Shown piece by piece: positions 55,528 through 64,000 of a stretch of DNA of 64,000 nt. The notes beneath the pieces were generated by a model that saw only the letters and a list, made by a program, of their open reading frames with translations, was not told the origin of the DNA and did no database searches. Origin of the DNA: Hyphomicrobium methylovorum (lineage in GTDB: Bacteria > Pseudomonadota > Alphaproteobacteria > Rhizobiales > Hyphomicrobiaceae). Every line of letters begins with the position of its first letter. Positions within the stretch are counted from its first letter, which is position 1. The stretch lies in the NCBI RefSeq assembly GCF_013626205.1, contig NZ_QHJE01000001.1, positions 3,378,265 through 3,442,264 of the forward strand, in the 5' to 3' direction. The position numbers were made by a program, and so were the translations under genes.

Positions 55528-57452
55528 GCTGCGGCCGCTTCCGGCGTGCCTGCCAGCGCATCTGCGACGGCAATCCGCTCACTCCAATTTCGCGCGCGGT
55601 GCTCAGCATCAACGAGCACGGGCGGCGGCGCGCGGTCTTCGGCGGTCGCCAGCATCCAGCGTTCGATCGGTCCGGCTTTCAGAGACGTCAGCCAACTAAC
55701 TGGTCCGGCAAACACCAGTCCCAAAAGGACCGGCAACATCCAGCCGAGTAGTCCTGGCGAGACGTTCCAGATGATGACCGACGCGATGATACCAATCGCG
55801 GTGTGCCAGCGGCTAAACCACATCGCATCGTCAAACGGCAAGGCACCATCGTTTCGCCGCTGTGCTTTCCAGCCGGAGTCGAACCCGGCCAAAATCTGAA
55901 TGGAACCGACTGTTTGCGTGACCATGAAGATCGGCGCGATCAGCATGGAATAGATGGTTTCGGTGAAGACACCCAACGTCACGCGGAGAGCGCCGAGCGG
56001 GCTACGCTCGGCGAGCGCATGTTTCCAAACCAGAAATAGTCCGAGAAATTTCGGAAGCAGCACGACAACGATCGTTGCAAGGAAAAGTCTCAGCGCGGCG
56101 CCAGGATCAATGATCGGCCAGATCGGGAAAAGAGTCTTGGCGTCGCGGAAGTAGCTCGGGATCATCTGCTGGCCCTGCAGAGCCAGAACGATACCGACGA
56201 TCAGCGACAGCGCCCACACGGCCGAGATCAAATACGCCGTTGCGCCCATACCCAGATGAAGGCGGCCCATCGGCGTCAAACCGGGCTGCGAGACGATGGC
56301 GAGATGCTGCAGATTGCCCTGCGCCCAACGCCGATCGCGCGCAACGACATCGACGATGTTGGGCGGCATCCCTTCATAGGATCCTTCGAGCGATGGCATC
56401 ATGTGCACGCCATATCCGGCACGCTGCAGCAGCACGGCTTCGACGAAGTCGTGGCTCATGATGTGCCCGCCGAACGGCTTGCGCCCGGGCAGTTCCGGCA
56501 GGCCAGCCGCACCAGCGAACGCGCGTGTTCGGATGATCGCGTTGTGGCCCCAGTAGTTGCCCTGATCGCGATGCCAGAATGCGAGACCGGCGGCGACGGG
56601 CGGTCCATACGTATTGCACGCAAATTGCTGCAATCGCTGCAGAAGCGTTTCGCCACCGACGATGCGCGGCACCGTCTGTATCAGTCCAGCCTTTGGTTCG
56701 CTGTCCATGGCCAGCGCCAACGAGAGTAGCGTTGCACCACTCATTACGCTGTCGCCGTCGAGAATAATGAATGACTCATAGTCGGCGCCGAAGCGTTCCA
56801 CCCAGTCGGAGATGTTACCTGCCTTGCGGGCCGTGTTCTGGATCCGGCGACGATAATAGACCGGCGCGATCTCAGCCATCTCCTGGCTCAAGGCGCTATA
56901 GGTTTTTGCTTCGCGATTTCCGTCGATGTCGCCGCGCGTGTCGGACAGAATGAATACGTCGAAGTTCTGATTTCTGCCGAGCGCCTTCAGGTCTCGCAGC
57001 ATCGCCTCGATCGCGCCGGCGATCATAGCCGGGCTTTCGTGATAGACGGGGAAAAGCAGCGCGACTTTCGATTCAAGCGGGGTATCGAGCGGCGGCGGCT
57101 CCATCGTGTCGGGTCGCTCACCGGCGAACAACGGCAAAAATCCGAGCGCGGCGCTCAGGCTGCCGATGGCGATCCAACCGAACGCAATCGTCGACAGAAT
57201 GAGAAACAGAAACTGCACGGGCGTAATGACAACGAACGCCAGAATGCTGAAGAGCTCATGCGCGAATGCTGCCGTTAACGCAGCGGCGCCTGCAAAGATC
57301 GCAGCGCGCGGTACCCAGTAGACGCGCCTTCTCGACTCGGGAGGATGTTCGGCGCGTACAGAAAATTCCTGCACCGGCATCGCGAGCGGAGCTGGAGGCG
57401 GAAGATTCACCCACGGTCCTGCGTCGAGCGCTTTTTGCGTCTCCGCAGACAT
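55524..57452 (-). CDS. mdoH: Glucans biosynthesis glucosyltransferase MdoH (OpgH)
   Basis: An inner-membrane GT2 enzyme of about 642 residues. It has N-terminal helices, then VALLFPVYHES, DVFILSDTRGDIDGN, FIILDGDSVMSG, NYWGHNAIIRT, HDFVEAVLLQRAG and RDRRWAQGN (QxxRW-type), followed by five or more helices. It polymerises UDP-glucose into periplasmic glucan backbones. The frame is open upstream into mdoG; I chose the ATG at 57452 because it has CAGGA 8 bases upstream, in a context nearly identical to the mdoG start. Compared with the E. coli protein (847 residues) both ends are shorter. Confidence 0.92.
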   Translation of the reverse strand: MSAETQKALDAGPWVNLPPPAPLAMPVQEFSVRAEHPPESRRRVYWVPRAAIFAGAAALTAAFAHELFSILAFVVITPVQFLFLILSTIAFGWIAIGSLSAALGFLPLFAGERPDTMEPPPLDTPLESKVALLFPVYHESPAMIAGAIEAMLRDLKALGRNQNFDVFILSDTRGDIDGNREAKTYSALSQEMAEIAPVYYRRRIQNTARKAGNISDWVERFGADYESFIILDGDSVMSGATLLSLALAMDSEPKAGLIQTVPRIVGGETLLQRLQQFACNTYGPPVAAGLAFWHRDQGNYWGHNAIIRTRAFAGAAGLPELPGRKPFGGHIMSHDFVEAVLLQRAGYGVHMMPSLEGSYEGMPPNIVDVVARDRRWAQGNLQHLAIVSQPGLTPMGRLHLGMGATAYLISAVWALSLIVGIVLALQGQQMIPSYFRDAKTLFPIWPIIDPGAALRLFLATIVVVLLPKFLGLFLVWKHALAERSPLGALRVTLGVFTETIYSMLIAPIFMVTQTVGSIQILAGFDSGWKAQRRNDGALPFDDAMWFSRWHTAIGIIASVIIWNVSPGLLGWMLPVLLGLVFAGPVSWLTSLKAGPIERWMLATAEDRAPPPVLVDAEHRARNWSERIAVADALAGTPEAAAA

Positions 57453-57481
57453 GTCCGGAATCCTGCCTTTGAAGTTTTCGT

Positions 57482-59041
57482 TTACGGCTTGGTCCATCGG
57501 TAAAGCCATGTCTCGGATACCGGCTGCTGACCGGCTTTCAGAACGCATCTGAGTTCAACAAGTTCGGCGTCACCCGGAGTGAGTTCGAACATGACCCGCA
57601 CGCCAGAAATCTCGGAATTGCGTTGCACGCTGACGTTCGAAATCTTGCCGGTTCGCGCGGACACATCGGCGACTGGGAGGTCACGAGCGTCCTTTACCGA
57701 AGCGCCGGTCAGATCGAGAACGAACAGGATTGTGTCGGGGCTCTTGCCTTTTGCGATCCGCGTCTTGACCACTCGCGAACCTGCCCAAGATGACGGCACG
57801 CCGTCTCCCCAGAAGATCTTGTAAGAAAATACGTGCGGACCGCCAGGCGTCAGTTCCTGCACCGGCTTCCAGTAGGCGACGACATTGTCGTGGATCTCGT
57901 TCTCGACCGGGATTTCGATCAGTTCGATGAAGCCCTCGCCCCAGCCACTTTTCGGTTGGATCCAAACGCTCGGCCGGCGCTCGTAGCGAGATTCGAGATC
58001 CTCATAGGTGTCAAAAGACCGGTCGCGCTGCCAGAGTCCGAAGCCTTTAGGGTCGCGATCAGTGAAAGCACTCAGTTGGAGCGTTTTCGGGTTGTTTAGC
58101 GGACGCCAGATGCGCTCACCGGCACCATTGATCATGGCGAGCCCGCCGCTGTCATGCACTTCCGGGCGATAGTCGCGCGTCAAGCGCTGACTGGACTTGC
58201 CGTGCAGGAACATGCTCGTGAGAGGTGCTATTCCGACGTGGGTTAGCGTGGTGCGCGGATACAGCGTTGCCGATACGTCCATAACCGTGGTCAATCCCGG
58301 CTCGATGATGAACCGGTACGCGCCGGTCGTGGATACACTATCCAACAACGCGTGAATGACGATTTGGGTTGCACCCGGCTTCGGCTTCTCGATCCAGAAT
58401 TTGCGGAAGAAGGGAAATTCTTCGCCCTCGGCACGGGCTGTGCTCAGCGCAAGTCCTCTCGCGGACGCGCCGTAAGATTGCCCTCGGCCGATCGCGCGGA
58501 AGTAGCTCGCACCTTGAAAACCGGCGTATTCGTCGAAAACATCAGACCTGTTGATCGGCCCGTGAATGCGGAAGCCGGAAAAGCCATAGGGCGCCGCCTC
58601 GGGGCCGGGGCCAATCAAGGTGCCAAAGGAAAAGAGATTGCTATCGGCGATGAGGCGCGTCGCCTGTCCATTGTCGACGAGCCATAGATCGACCGGCGTG
58701 TCGTAGAGCCAGCCCATCGCGAACGGCTGGATCTCAAAATCGATATTCTCGCCCTTCCAGATCGCCTTCTCGGCGCGAAAGCGAATATCGCGGTACTGAT
58801 CGTAAGTCAGCTTATTGAATGGAGGGGGCAGATCCATCGTCTGCTTGGCAAACGGCTGGTCCGCAAGGCGCTTAGCCTCGGTGTTCGCGTTCGTCGCGGT
58901 GAAGGGCGTGCCCTTCGGCGGAGAAACGGTGTCGGCTGTCGCCGCGGATGCGGCCAGTGCCATTTTGGAGAGGGCGAGGGCAAAAGTTCCTACGGCAGCC
59001 TGACCGAGCACCGTTCGGCGATCGAGCGAATTACCTGTCAT
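57482..59041 (-). CDS. mdoG: Periplasmic glucan biosynthesis protein MdoG (OpgG)
   Basis: The product of about 519 residues has a Tat-type signal (DRRTVLGQAAVGTFALALSK, twin Arg near residues 9-10). The MdoG domain follows: PPFNKLTYDQYRDIRFRAEK, GYSGFRIHGP-like GFSGFRIHGPINRSDVFDE, FQGASYFRAIGRGQSYGASA and PVENEIHDNVVAYWKP. It acts in the periplasm on the glucan backbone, with MdoH encoded 29 bp downstream. The open frame upstream of the ATG at 59041 lacks a signal and is not used. A Tat signal is known for the paralogue OpgD, so OpgD is the alternative. Confidence 0.9.
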   Translation of the reverse strand: MTGNSLDRRTVLGQAAVGTFALALSKMALAASAATADTVSPPKGTPFTATNANTEAKRLADQPFAKQTMDLPPPFNKLTYDQYRDIRFRAEKAIWKGENIDFEIQPFAMGWLYDTPVDLWLVDNGQATRLIADSNLFSFGTLIGPGPEAAPYGFSGFRIHGPINRSDVFDEYAGFQGASYFRAIGRGQSYGASARGLALSTARAEGEEFPFFRKFWIEKPKPGATQIVIHALLDSVSTTGAYRFIIEPGLTTVMDVSATLYPRTTLTHVGIAPLTSMFLHGKSSQRLTRDYRPEVHDSGGLAMINGAGERIWRPLNNPKTLQLSAFTDRDPKGFGLWQRDRSFDTYEDLESRYERRPSVWIQPKSGWGEGFIELIEIPVENEIHDNVVAYWKPVQELTPGGPHVFSYKIFWGDGVPSSWAGSRVVKTRIAKGKSPDTILFVLDLTGASVKDARDLPVADVSARTGKISNVSVQRNSEISGVRVMFELTPGDAELVELRCVLKAGQQPVSETWLYRWTKP

Positions 59042-59994
59042 GTCCGGAATACTGTCAGCCCCTGGGGTGAGCGTTGAGTTGGGCGTGCACCGTCCTGGTT
59101 CCAGGTACAAGCGCTACGACTAAAATTGCTAAACAATGATTGTGGCAGATTTTCCACTCGGCGATGCAGTATGTGTGACTTTCTCGCCCTTTAATGCGGC
59201 GCAAAATGGAGCACCGGGCAGCTCTCCTATTCGTTTTCGCGCCACCTATAGAGCGCTCTTTCCCCGCCTCTCGACAAGTGGATTCCATGTCGCCGGCTCA
59301 GATAATTGGATACTCCGGTTAAGGGCGATCTTGTGGCACCGACCGGGCCTAATTTTCGAGCGCGGTGTAGACATTGGAATGAAATCAGATGCGTGCCGGG
59401 GACTCGCTCGAATAATTCGCCGGGATAGCGTCACCCCTTGGGCTTGCTGTCAGCGAGTAAAGGTCAGAATTTTCGAGGCCACAAAACGAAGGTGGCGCAA
59501 TATCCCTGACATATCCGTCGCCTAGGACTTTCTCCACAGCGCTCGCTCATGAAAAGGACCGGGCGGCCGGGAAGCTTGCGTGCAGACTTATCGTCCCACT
59601 GGGTTCAATTCGCTCTGAAGCCCAACTCTCGCAACGTGCCGCTTGGAATGATTGAAAGAAACGCGTCGGACGCCGCTGCTGGCCGCGCGGTTTCGCGAGA
59701 AAATGTCGTGAGTTCGACCGCTTTAGGACGGGCTTGCGGCACTCTCGTTATTCGTGGCTTTTCCGTCACAAATCCCCGCAATTCCACAGCCGAAGTTACC
59801 AAGACTGTTTCATACCCGAATCGGATCTGCTTTAAGCAATGCCCTGAGCGGTGATTCGGGGGGACACAAATCCCGTAGGCCGCGGATGACGGGTTTGAGG
59901 ACGGGTTTCACAAGAAGATCATACAGGCGAGTGTTGGGCTGGGTGATACGTCCCGTCCCTCATTTCTCAAGTCGAAGCAGACGGGAGTAGGTCA
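59042..59994. other. 953-bp non-coding region upstream of the porin array
   Basis: The longest gap in the window, between divergent mdoG and the first array porin. Frames of 60-130 codons on both strands lack ribosome-binding sites and recognisable features. It contains a tandem GACGGGTTT (59888-59896 and 59900-59908) about 90 bp before the porin ATG. It probably holds the porin promoter, a long leader and possibly a small RNA, but I can define none of these. Confidence 0.45.
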
Positions 59995-61299
59995 ATGAAC
60001 AAGTACAGTCTGAGTGCCCTGGTGGCGGCAGGCCTGCTGGCAGGCGGGATGTCGGCTGGCAGCGCCACTGCAGCCGACCTCGGGGGGAACTGCTGCGCGG
60101 ACCTCGAAGAGCGGATTGCAGAACTTGAAGCAACGACGGCCCGCAAGGGCAACCGCAAGGTTTCGCTGACGGTATCCGGTTGGGTCGGTCAGCAGGTGAC
60201 CTGGTGGGATGACGGCGGTGAATCGAACGTGTACGTCCACGATCTTGGTTCTACGCTCGCCAGCCACGTGAAATTTACGGGTCAAGCCACGATCGTCCCC
60301 GGCTGGACCGCTGGTTATGTTCTCCATCTTGAAGCCGTCGGCTCCGACAGCTTGACGATGGATCAGAACACCGTTGACGGTCCGTCGGTTCTGACGGGCA
60401 CGACGAACGGCGTCGGCACGCTGCAGTCCTTCTGGTTCATCAAGAGCGAACAGCTCGGTAAGGTGTCGGTCGGTAAGCAGTCGCAGGCTTCGGACAACAC
60501 GGCCATTCTGGTCGATGGTTCGGGTTCGCTCGTTCCTGCCAACTGGGTGTCGTTCGACGTCAACAGCTTCTTCATCCGCAACAAATCGACGGGTGATCTC
60601 AGCACGCTTCGCTGGGGTGGAGCCGGTGGCTGCGTCTGGGGTGACTGCAACGGTCTCCCGACCAACTCGGTCCGTTACGACTCGCCGTCCTTCGGTGGCT
60701 TCTCGGTTTCGGCCTCTTGGGGTGAAGACGACTTCTGGGATGTCGCAGGCCGCTACGCTGGCGAACTGGGCGACTTCAAGCTTGCTGTTGCCGCTGCCTA
60801 TAGCGAAGTTTCGGACTTCGAAACCTCGGGTAACGTAGCTCAGCCGAATGGCAGCAGCTACCTCCAGGTTGGCGCTTACTTGGAGCACATCCCGACGGGT
60901 CTCTTTGCTTACGGTGCTTACGGTCACCTTGATCCGAACATCGCAGGCGTTGGTTCGAACAACACCTGGTACGCAAAGGGCGGTCTCCGCCAGCGTTGGA
61001 GCCCACTTGGCCACACGGTTCTCTACGGTGAGTACCTGCGGGCCCAGAACAAGTTGTCTTCGTCGGCATTCATTGACGCCGACGGCGATATCAATGCGGG
61101 CGACAACGGTGCAGGCGTAGCCTTCCTGGGACGCAGCGAAGTCAACGTCTGGGGTCTTGGCGTTGTCCAGGAAATCGACGCCGCTGCGATGTCGATCTGG
61201 GTCAAGTATCGCAACCTCGATGCAGATACCTCGGGTGTCGGCGCATTCGATGCGGACAAGTTCCAGTATGTCGGCGCGGGCGCTCTGATCAACTTCTGA
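59995..61299 (+). CDS. Porin, array copy 1
   Basis: The 434-residue protein has a signal peptide (LSALVAAGLLAGGMSAGSAT) cut before ADLGG, the Cys-Cys/coiled-coil N-terminus shared with all porins here, and barrel strands ending in INF. A loop cysteine pair (GGCVWGDCNG) is probably a disulfide. Compared with copies 2 and 3, much of the first half is near-identical, while the stretches around 590-610 codon-equivalents (NKSTGDLSTLRWG) and the C-terminal third differ. GGGAG lies 8 bases before the ATG. Outer-membrane channel for small solutes. Its own terminator follows. Confidence 0.92.
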   Translation: MNKYSLSALVAAGLLAGGMSAGSATAADLGGNCCADLEERIAELEATTARKGNRKVSLTVSGWVGQQVTWWDDGGESNVYVHDLGSTLASHVKFTGQATIVPGWTAGYVLHLEAVGSDSLTMDQNTVDGPSVLTGTTNGVGTLQSFWFIKSEQLGKVSVGKQSQASDNTAILVDGSGSLVPANWVSFDVNSFFIRNKSTGDLSTLRWGGAGGCVWGDCNGLPTNSVRYDSPSFGGFSVSASWGEDDFWDVAGRYAGELGDFKLAVAAAYSEVSDFETSGNVAQPNGSSYLQVGAYLEHIPTGLFAYGAYGHLDPNIAGVGSNNTWYAKGGLRQRWSPLGHTVLYGEYLRAQNKLSSSAFIDADGDINAGDNGAGVAFLGRSEVNVWGLGVVQEIDAAAMSIWVKYRNLDADTSGVGAFDADKFQYVGAGALINF

Positions 61300-61330
61300 T
61301 CCGACTCGATCCAGCGACTGAAATCATTAA

Positions 61331-61357
61331 GGCCGCCCTCCGGGGCGGCCTTTTTCA
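61331..61357 (+). terminator. Terminator of porin copy 1
   Basis: GGCCGCCC-TCCG-GGGCGGCC, an 8-bp perfect stem with a tetraloop, followed by TTTTT, 30 bp after the stop. Confidence 0.95.
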
Positions 61358-61558
61358 TTTCGTACACAGGTTGTTCGCCAGTGATGCGTTGAAAACCCAT
61401 TGGCTATGACACATCGCGTCGATATCTATTTTTCATATTTTAAATCAATATCTTATCCGCCATATATCACTTCTTCTGAATCGGGATTTAGTTGCCCGTT
61501 CGCCACAACCTTGGATTCGTCTGGGCGTTTTCGCAAAGCGTAATTGTTGCAGAAGGGC

Positions 61559-61582
61559 GAATCGCAGAGCTTCCCCGTCAAG
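61559..61582 (+). repeat. Leader element shared by porin copies 2 and 3
   Basis: A 24-base stretch beginning GAATCGCAGAGCTTCCCC matches the one at 63143-63166 at 22 of 24 positions. Here it lies 116 bp before the ATG; before copy 3 only 26 bp. It may be a regulatory site, part of a transcript start, or a remnant of the duplication. Confidence 0.6.
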
Positions 61583-61698
61583 CGGCGAAGTCACTTGGCA
61601 GGTGTACGCCGTGGCTGTGTTTTTAAACACGGCTAACAAGGCGAAGGGGCCAAGTAGCGCGTCCACCACTAGAAGTGATGAAGACGGGAGAAGGTAGA

Positions 61699-62051
61699 AT
61701 GATGAAATATGGGCTGAGCGCTGTCGTCGCTGCAGGCCTGCTGGCAGGCGGCATGACAATGTCGACCAGCAGTGCTTCTGCTGCCGACCTCGGTGGCAAC
61801 TGCTGCGCCGACCTTGAGGAACGCATTGCGGAACTCGAGGCGACGACGGCACGCAAAGGCAACCGCAAGGTTTCGCTGACGGTATCCGGTTGGGTCGGTC
61901 AGCAGGTCACCTGGTGGGATGATGGCGGCGAATCGAACGTGTACGTGCACGATCTCGGCACCACGCTCGCCAGCCACGTGAAATTTACGGGTCAAGCCAC
62001 GATCGTCCCGGGCTGGACCGCTGGTTATGTTCTCCATCTTGAAGCCGTCGG
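61699..62051 (+). repeat. 353-bp near-identical block of porin copies 2 and 3
   Basis: Positions 61699-62051 and 63193-63545 align end to end with a single synonymous difference (GGC/GGT). The blocks start at the ATG, so identity covers the signal peptide, the N-terminal helix and the first strands. This indicates recent duplication or gene conversion. Confidence 0.9.
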
Positions 62052-63003
62052 TTCCGACAGCTTGACGATGAACCAGAACACCGTTGATGGTCCGTCGGTT
62101 CTGACGGGCGCGCCGAACGGCGTTGGTACGCTGCAGTCCTTCTGGTTCTTGAAGAGCGATCAGCTCGGCAAGGTGTCGGTCGGTAAGCAGTCGCAGGCTT
62201 CGGACAACACGGCCATTCTCGTTGACGGTTCGGGTTCGCTCGTTCCCGCCAACTGGGTTTCGTTCGACGTCAACAGCTTCTTCGTTCGCAACTCGGCTAC
62301 TGGACAGCTGACCGATGCGACATGGGGCGGTTCCGGCGGCTGCGTCTGGGGTGACTGCAACGGTCTCCCGACCAACTCGGTCCGTTACGACTCGCCGACG
62401 TTTGCTGGCTTCTCGGTTTCGGCTTCTTGGGGTGAAGACGACTTCTGGGATGTCGCAGCTCGTTACGCTGGCGAACACCACGGCTTCAAGGTTGCCATCG
62501 CTGGTGCCTTCAGCCACGTGTCGGACTTCACGGGCAGCCCGGGTTCGATCAACGTCAACGTTGCTCAGCCGGCTGGCAGCGACTACTTCCAGCTCGGTGC
62601 ATATGCTGAGCACGTCGCAACTGGCTTGTTCGTCTACGGTGCTTACGGTCACCTCGACCTGAACCTTTCCGGCATCGACTCGAACAACACGTACTACATC
62701 AAGGCTGGTATCCGTCAGCGTTGGAACCCGCTCGGTCACACCGTTCTCTACGGTGAGTACGAGCGCGCTGAGAACAACAATCTTGCATTCGCAAATGCCG
62801 GCTTCTCGCCAACTGACGACTTCGTCGGCACCGGCAAGGTTGACGTCTGGGGTCTCGGTGTTGTTCAGGAAATCGATGCGGCTGCTATGTCGATCTGGCT
62901 CAAGTATCGCCATCTCGATGCTAGCCTCGTCGACGACACACGTGGCACGCTCCCGACCGACAACTTCCAGTACGTTGGCATGGGCGCTCTGATCAACTTC
63001 TGA
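61699..63003 (+). CDS. Porin, array copy 2
   Basis: From the ATG at 61699 (GGGAGAAGG upstream) the 434-residue protein has a signal peptide (LSAVVAAGLLAGGMTMSTSS) cut before ADLGG, the shared N-terminal helix with Cys-Cys, the GGCVWGDCNG loop and a C-terminal INF. The first 353 bp are identical to copy 3 except one base, and a block around 62386-62506 is identical again; segments between (for example NSATGQLTDATWG) differ. A start eight codons earlier is open but lacks a ribosome-binding site. Confidence 0.92.
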   Translation: MMKYGLSAVVAAGLLAGGMTMSTSSASAADLGGNCCADLEERIAELEATTARKGNRKVSLTVSGWVGQQVTWWDDGGESNVYVHDLGTTLASHVKFTGQATIVPGWTAGYVLHLEAVGSDSLTMNQNTVDGPSVLTGAPNGVGTLQSFWFLKSDQLGKVSVGKQSQASDNTAILVDGSGSLVPANWVSFDVNSFFVRNSATGQLTDATWGGSGGCVWGDCNGLPTNSVRYDSPTFAGFSVSASWGEDDFWDVAARYAGEHHGFKVAIAGAFSHVSDFTGSPGSINVNVAQPAGSDYFQLGAYAEHVATGLFVYGAYGHLDLNLSGIDSNNTYYIKAGIRQRWNPLGHTVLYGEYERAENNNLAFANAGFSPTDDFVGTGKVDVWGLGVVQEIDAAAMSIWLKYRHLDASLVDDTRGTLPTDNFQYVGMGALINF

Positions 63004-63034
63004 TCTAGCTCAACCGAACGACTGAAATGATTGA

Positions 63035-63060
63035 GGCCGCCCTTCGGGGCGGCCTTTTTC
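63035..63060 (+). terminator. Terminator of porin copy 2
   Basis: GGCCGCCC-TTCG-GGGCGGCC with TTTTT, nearly the same as the terminator of copy 1 and the same distance from the stop, so the duplicated unit included it. Confidence 0.95.
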
Positions 63061-63142
63061 GTTTCATCTGTCAGTTGCTACCTCGCAACATCGATTGTGC
63101 TATTCATGTATCTTTCCCCGAACTCACTTTGTGCAAGGTGAA

Positions 63143-63166
63143 GAATCACAGAGCTTCCCGGTCAAG
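63143..63166 (+). repeat. Leader element before porin copy 3
   Basis: GAATCACAGAGCTTCCCGGT and four more bases, 22 of 24 identical to the element at 61559-61582, here 26 bp before the start codon. Confidence 0.6.
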
Positions 63167-63192
63167 GATCGTTAGCGGATCGGGAGAGTGAG

Positions 63193-64000
63193 ATGATGAA
63201 ATATGGGCTGAGCGCTGTCGTCGCTGCAGGCCTGCTGGCAGGCGGCATGACAATGTCGACCAGCAGTGCTTCTGCTGCCGACCTCGGTGGCAACTGCTGC
63301 GCCGACCTTGAGGAACGCATTGCGGAACTCGAGGCGACGACGGCACGCAAAGGCAACCGCAAGGTTTCGCTGACGGTATCCGGTTGGGTCGGTCAGCAGG
63401 TCACCTGGTGGGATGATGGTGGCGAATCGAACGTGTACGTGCACGATCTCGGCACCACGCTCGCCAGCCACGTGAAATTTACGGGTCAAGCCACGATCGT
63501 CCCGGGCTGGACCGCTGGTTATGTTCTCCATCTTGAAGCCGTCGGCTCCGATAGCTTGACGATGAACCAGGACCTCGTTGACGGTCCGTCGGTTCTGACG
63601 GGCGCGCCGAACGGCGTAGGTACGCTGCAGTCATTCTGGTTCATCAAGAGCGATCAGCTCGGCAAGGTGTCGGTTGGTAAGCAGTCTCAGGCTTCGGACA
63701 ACACGGCCATCTTGGTCGACGGCTCGGGTTCGCTCGTTCCCGCCAACTGGGTTTCGTTCGACGTCAATAACTTCTTCATCCGCAACTCGGCTACCGGCAA
63801 TTTGACGGAATTGAAGTGGGGCGCCGCTGGCGGCTGCGTTTGGGGTGACTGCAATGGTCTCCCGACCAACTCAGTCCGTTACGACTCGCCGACGTTTGCT
63901 GGCTTCTCGGTTTCGGCTTCTTGGGGTGAAGACGACTTCTGGGATGTCGCAGCTCGTTACGCTGGCGAACACCACGGCTTCAAGGTTGCCATCGCTGGTG
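63193..64000 (+). CDS. Porin, array copy 3 (3' end outside window)
   Basis: From the ATG at 63193 (GGGAGAGTGAG upstream) 269 codons are visible before the window ends in frame. Signal peptide, N-terminal Cys-Cys helix and first strands match copy 2 almost exactly. A variable segment (NLTELKWGAAGGC) follows, then again sequence identical to copy 2 up to the edge. The GGCVWGDCNG loop is kept. Truncated only by the window. Confidence 0.92.
   Translation, partial: MMKYGLSAVVAAGLLAGGMTMSTSSASAADLGGNCCADLEERIAELEATTARKGNRKVSLTVSGWVGQQVTWWDDGGESNVYVHDLGTTLASHVKFTGQATIVPGWTAGYVLHLEAVGSDSLTMNQDLVDGPSVLTGAPNGVGTLQSFWFIKSDQLGKVSVGKQSQASDNTAILVDGSGSLVPANWVSFDVNNFFIRNSATGNLTELKWGAAGGCVWGDCNGLPTNSVRYDSPTFAGFSVSASWGEDDFWDVAARYAGEHHGFKVAIAG

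Larger units (their letters stand above)
61300..61698. other. Intergenic region between porin copies 1 and 2
   Basis: 399 bp. After the terminator there is an AT-rich stretch (about 61410-61470) unusual for this genome, then the 24-base element at 61559, and a hairpin (GCTGTGTTT and AAACACGGC, 61614-61633). The extra 90 bp between the element and the ATG are missing in front of copy 3. No coding frame is convincing. Confidence 0.5.

Noticed and set aside
59136..59854. Frames of 100-130 codons in the 953-bp gap before the porins
   Set aside because: No ribosome-binding site, mixed composition, and no signal peptide or domain; treated as non-coding.
61669..62913. 414-codon minus-strand frame opposite porin copy 2, and a similar one at 59992-61014 opposite copy 1
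   Set aside because: Mirror of strongly biased porin codons; the repetition among copies merely reflects the duplicated sense genes.

Overview
The base composition (GC-rich), the gene order and the porin type point to an alphaproteobacterium of the order Hyphomicrobiales, most likely Hyphomicrobium or a close relative (inference; no rRNA in the window). Supporting signs are the dusB-ntrBC-ntrYX-dat-hfq-hflX block opposite ispDF, the mfd-sdhE / recG / DUF502 / glmS-glmU neighbourhood, the Porin_2-type porins whose mature N-terminus carries a Cys-Cys pair and a short coiled coil, and acyl-CoA genes of the L-malyl-CoA / malonyl-CoA type expected in a methylotroph.

Layout. 1-11078 (minus strand): a partial FAD monooxygenase, then, in transcription order, dusB, ntrB, ntrC, ntrY, ntrX, a D-amino-acid aminotransferase, hfq and hflX. 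This is a nitrogen-control and RNA-chaperone block with several 4-bp stop/start overlaps. 11238-15122 (plus): ispDF, a short cation-efflux protein, a MarR regulator, a stand-alone CinA C-terminal amidase and a pentapeptide-repeat protein. 15141-20094 (minus): a RatA/COQ10 START protein, small membrane proteins and lipoproteins, a DUF5076 protein, an FtsB-like protein and a first porin. 20329-23553 (plus): a UbiH-like hydroxylase, a lipid A acyltransferase and an unrecognised membrane protein. 23544-28247: a cluster of very small envelope or stress proteins, including a 27-residue membrane protein, then a DUF486 protein, a beta-barrel-like exported protein and an MFS exporter. 28548-36585: an AidB-like acyl-CoA dehydrogenase divergent from an L-malyl-CoA lyase, HspQ, an IalB-family protein, and a YejA-type solute-binding protein coupled to an acyl-CoA synthetase. 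36611-50560: DNA repair (mfd, recG), SdhE, DUF502, two SPOR proteins around glmS-glmU, and a zinc metallopeptidase. 50699-59041: malonyl-CoA decarboxylase divergent from a small protein with a papain-like Cys/His pattern (a full CtrA-type box lies between them), a ycjX-ycjF pair, and mdoG-mdoH. 59995-64000: a tandem array of at least three porins, the last cut by the window end, behind a 953-bp non-coding stretch.

The gene content is mostly core metabolism and envelope biogenesis. There is no prophage, integrase, IS element, CRISPR array, tRNA or rRNA that I can see. The parts most worth a second look are the mosaic porin array and its leader elements, the CtrA-box / papain-like gene pair, the two coupled or near-coupled micro-ORFs, the NtrX protein lacking the sigma-54 contact loop, and an orphan domain protein at 22717-23553.
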